A stretch of 38,107 nt of DNA from assembly GCA_964427965.1 (NCBI GenBank), contig CAYRWK010000002.1:1-38107 (forward strand). The letters are read 5' to 3'. Every line of letters starts with the position of its first letter. The first letter of the stretch is position 1. The position numbers were made by a program, and so were the translations under genes. Below the pieces are notes generated by a model. The model was not told where the DNA came from. It saw only the letters and a program-made list of their open reading frames with translations, and did no database searches. Positions 35,296 to 38,107 of this stretch are shown here, piece after piece. The stretch comes from CAYRWK01 sp964427965 (GTDB taxonomy: Bacteria > Patescibacteriota > WWE3 > UBA101185 > UBA10185).

Positions 35296-38107
35296 AATAC
35301 TTAAACGATTTAAAAAACTTTGATGCTATAAGAATTTATCTAGCCTCTCCTGAGGAGATTCTTTCTTGGTCATTTGGTGAGGTAACCAAGCCTGAGACTA
35401 TTAACTATAGAACCTTTAAGGCTGAAAAATATGGTTTATTTGATGAACAGATCTTTGGACCGGTAAAAAACTATGAATGTTATTGCGGTAAGTACAAAGG
35501 TATCAGATACAAAGGCGTTATTTGCGACAAATGCGGAGTTGAAGTTACCCACTCAAGAGTAAGAAGAGAAAGAATGGGTCATATAAATCTTGCAAGTCCG
35601 GTGGCACACGTTTGGTTTTTTAGAGGTATTCCCTCAAAGATGGCTTTATTATTGGATATTTCTCCAAGAAGTATTGAGTCTGTTATTTACTTCTCGTCTT
35701 TTATTGTAACCGACTTTAACGGTAGTAAAAAAGCTTTGGCAATTTCCAATGTTGAAAAAGATTTGATAACTGCAAAGAGCCAGATCCAAAAAGAAATGGA
35801 TTTACAAGTAGGCGAGCTTGATAAACAAATCGATGAGCTATCCAAGAAAAAGGATGAACTTAAAGCTCAAGAGGAAATCTTAAAGTTGAAACAAAAAGCT
35901 CAAGGTATAAGATCCGCTTTTGAAAAGAGAATTGAAGATCAGGAAAAGAGTTTTAAACTGATTCAAAAGAAACTTGAAAGCATTGAATTGTATACCGTTT
36001 TGTCTGACAACGAGTATGTAAACCTCAGCGTTTACTTAGATGTGTTTACCAAAGTCGAGATTGGCGCCGAAGCCTTAAAAGGGATCTTGGAAAAGATGGA
36101 CTTGAATGTAGTTTCAGCACAGCTAAGAAGCGATTTAGAAAATGCCAAAGGCCAAAAAGCCGCTAAACTTGCAAAAAGATTAAAAGTCGTTGAACAGTTT
36201 AGAAGAGCTAGTATTGAGCCTTCCAGAATGATTCTTTCTGTAATTCCGGTAATTCCACCTGATCTTAGACCTTTAGTACAGCTTGAAGGTGGAAGATTTG
36301 CATCATCCGATTTAAACGAGTTATACAGAAGACTTATTAACAGAAACAATCGTTTGAAAAGACTTTTGGATCTTGGGGCTCCTGAGATTATTATTAGAAA
36401 CGAAAAAAGAATGCTTCAGGAGTCTTTGGATGCGTTATTTGACGCTTCAAAGCAAAGACAAAAGACCAGAATTTCAAAAGGCAAGAAAGAACTTAGATCC
36501 TTGTCAGACATGTTAAAAGGTAAACAAGGTATCTTTAGATTAAACTTACTTGGTAAAAGAGTCGACTACTCCGGTAGAGGCGTTATCATTAACGGACCGA
36601 CTCTTAAACTTAACGAATGTGGTTTACCTAGAGAAATGGGCTTGGAATTATTTAAACCATTTGTGTTAAGAGAAATTTTGGCTAAAGGCTATGCTCCAAA
36701 CGTTAAGAGTGCAAAATACTTTTTGGATGCAAGGTCAGCCGAAGTATGGGAAATTTTAGAAGATGTTGTTAAAGATCATCCTGTGCTATTAAACAGAGCT
36801 CCAACTCTTTGGAGACTTGGTATTCAAGCATTTTATCCAAAATTAATTGACGGTAATGCTATAAGACTTCACCTTTGCGTTTGTTCAGGATTTAACGCTG
36901 ACTTTGACGGTGACCAGATGGCTATTCATTTACCATTATCCGAGGCTTCCGTAAAAGAGGCTAGAGAAAAGATCATTTCAACAAATAACTTGCTTAGCCC
37001 ATCTGATGGATCTCCGATGTCGGTACCTAACAAGATTGTGCTTTTTGGTACTTATTACATGACTTCAATAGATGTGGAATTGCCGGTTTACGGATCTATT
37101 TTTAGTGACTCTCAAGAAGTTTTGTATTTCTTAGACTTATTCAAAGGTACAAAGATTGCACTAAGACAAAGAATTAAAGTCAGAATTAACGGCGAAATTA
37201 TTGAGACTACTCCCGGTAGAATTTTGTTTAATAAAGTCCTTCCGGAATCCTTTGGATTTGTTAACAAGGAAATGACAAAGAGTGGTATCAAAGCTTTACT
37301 TGCTAAGGCTTTTGAGTGTGAGACTAATGATGTCATTGTGAAACTCATTGATGACTTAAAGGATTTGGGTCTTAAGTATGGAACAATTTCAGGTCATTCC
37401 TTATCGCTTGACGATATTAAAGTTCCTGAAAAACGTACTGAGATTATTGCCAAAGGTTATACAGCTGTTGCTGATATCGATAAAAACTTTAGAAGAGGAC
37501 TTATTACAAAAGCTGAAGCTCAAAGACTTACTGAGGATACATGGAACCAAGTAACATCTGAAGTTGATAATGAGGTTTGGGCAGGACTTTCCGATACAAA
37601 CCCGGTTAAGATTTTGGTTAAGTCGGGTTCTACAAGAGCTTCACGTGACCAGGTCAAGCAGATTTCTGGTATGGTTGGACTTGTTTCCGATCCTACAGGA
37701 CATATTGTGCAACTTCCAATTCTTGGTAACTATAAAACAGGTTTGTCAGGTCTTGAGTACTTTGTGTCAGGTAGAGGTGCAAGAAAAGGTTTGGTTGATA
37801 AAGGTCTAAAGACCGCTGATGCAGGTTACCTAACAAGAAGACTTGTTGATGTTGCTCAAGATGTTTTGGTAAGAGAAGAAGATTGTGGTACCGATAAAGG
37901 TCGAGAAATCACAGTAGGTGAGGATACTTTACTTCAAAAATTTGCAGAAAGAGTTGTAGGAAGATACTTAGCTTTAGATGCAAAGGCAAATGGTAAATCT
38001 GTTGTAAAAGCAGGAACTTTGTTAACACTTGATGAGGTTAAAGCTATTGAAGATGCTAAGGTTGAAAAGATTTGTATTAGATCTCCGATGAGCTGTGAGA
38101 CTAGAAG
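35292..38107 (+). CDS. rpoC: RNA polymerase beta' subunit (3' partial)
   Basis: Beta' carries the catalytic magnesium site. The frame starts at the ATG that overlaps the rpoB stop and stays open to the end of the window, giving about 938 residues; the C-terminus lies outside. It begins MKYLNDLKNFDAIRIYLASP. The N-terminal zinc site is at C63, C65, C78 and C81 (CYCG and CDKCG), and the catalytic NADFDGD motif is at residues 535-541. The bridge-helix and trigger-loop part includes SGSTRASRDQ, and the end of the window reaches the VREEDCGT block. A coiled-coil, Lys/Glu-rich region lies near residues 155-230. Identification is certain. Confidence 0.98.
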   Translation, partial: MKYLNDLKNFDAIRIYLASPEEILSWSFGEVTKPETINYRTFKAEKYGLFDEQIFGPVKNYECYCGKYKGIRYKGVICDKCGVEVTHSRVRRERMGHINLASPVAHVWFFRGIPSKMALLLDISPRSIESVIYFSSFIVTDFNGSKKALAISNVEKDLITAKSQIQKEMDLQVGELDKQIDELSKKKDELKAQEEILKLKQKAQGIRSAFEKRIEDQEKSFKLIQKKLESIELYTVLSDNEYVNLSVYLDVFTKVEIGAEALKGILEKMDLNVVSAQLRSDLENAKGQKAAKLAKRLKVVEQFRRASIEPSRMILSVIPVIPPDLRPLVQLEGGRFASSDLNELYRRLINRNNRLKRLLDLGAPEIIIRNEKRMLQESLDALFDASKQRQKTRISKGKKELRSLSDMLKGKQGIFRLNLLGKRVDYSGRGVIINGPTLKLNECGLPREMGLELFKPFVLREILAKGYAPNVKSAKYFLDARSAEVWEILEDVVKDHPVLLNRAPTLWRLGIQAFYPKLIDGNAIRLHLCVCSGFNADFDGDQMAIHLPLSEASVKEAREKIISTNNLLSPSDGSPMSVPNKIVLFGTYYMTSIDVELPVYGSIFSDSQEVLYFLDLFKGTKIALRQRIKVRINGEIIETTPGRILFNKVLPESFGFVNKEMTKSGIKALLAKAFECETNDVIVKLIDDLKDLGLKYGTISGHSLSLDDIKVPEKRTEIIAKGYTAVADIDKNFRRGLITKAEAQRLTEDTWNQVTSEVDNEVWAGLSDTNPVKILVKSGSTRASRDQVKQISGMVGLVSDPTGHIVQLPILGNYKTGLSGLEYFVSGRGARKGLVDKGLKTADAGYLTRRLVDVAQDVLVREEDCGTDKGREITVGEDTLLQKFAERVVGRYLALDAKANGKSVVKAGTLLTLDEVKAIEDAKVEKICIRSPMSCETR

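Noticed and set aside
1..38107. CRISPR arrays, insertion sequences, integrases, att sites or phage genes
   Set aside because: No regularly spaced repeats, terminal inverted repeats, transposase or integrase motifs were seen. Gene content is conserved chromosomal core.

Overview
The window looks like chromosomal core sequence from an AT-rich bacterium with a reduced genome, most likely a member of the Candidate Phyla Radiation (Patescibacteria), possibly the Microgenomates/Katanobacteria side. That placement is inference. It rests on very compact gene packing, stripped-down versions of conserved proteins (IF2 of about 497 residues, a shortened SecA, a Lon ATPase without its protease) and membrane-anchored or degenerate relatives of well-known families. 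The genetic code appears standard: prfB is present and UGA is used as a stop. No mobile element, phage gene or CRISPR array was seen.

Layout. 1-6022 (+): nusA (5' end outside the window), infB, a degenerate DHH protein, rpsO and pnp, i.e. the nusA-infB-rpsO-pnp cluster with the usual middle genes missing. 6058-13693 (+): a zinc-ribbon membrane protein, a protease-less Lon-type AAA+ protein, a family 4-like uracil-DNA glycosylase, RNase J, FtsK, a RodZ-like protein and a 54-residue membrane protein. 13695-18724 (-): prfB, a membrane-anchored two-domain Clp-type ATPase with altered pore loops, a TasA-like secreted protein with a near-perfect Shine-Dalgarno site, and radC. 18802-19077 (+): a small Xre-type regulator divergent from radC across a strong palindrome. 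19074-23102 (-): infA-rpmJ-rpsM-rpsK-rpsD-rpoA-rplQ-rplM-rpsI. 23205-28584 (+): serS, a spermidine-synthase-fold protein, uppP and secA. 28622-28903: a promoter, a 13-bp-closed RNA hairpin, one odd tRNA and a rod-like terminator. 28920-31834: an RsmF/NSUN-like rRNA methyltransferase, a convergent GT-C/TPR membrane protein and lepB. 31859-38107: a possible attenuated leader followed by rpoB and rpoC (3' end outside).

How the parts fit. Most genes serve transcription, translation, RNA turnover (PNPase, RNase J) and protein export (SecA, LepB and a likely LepB client, the TasA-like protein). Two AAA+ proteins look like conserved machines that have lost or changed their proteolytic or threading parts.

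The most notable window-wide pattern is regulatory. At least a dozen first genes of transcription units have a -10 hexamer only 6-11 nt before the start codon, predicting leaderless or nearly leaderless mRNAs. Some operon-internal genes and the TasA-like gene carry Shine-Dalgarno sites instead. The other leading observation is a tRNA with a proline (UGG) anticodon on a glycine-like acceptor end (G1:C72, U73), transcribed behind a structured leader. All promoter, hairpin and TSS statements come from reading the sequence by eye.
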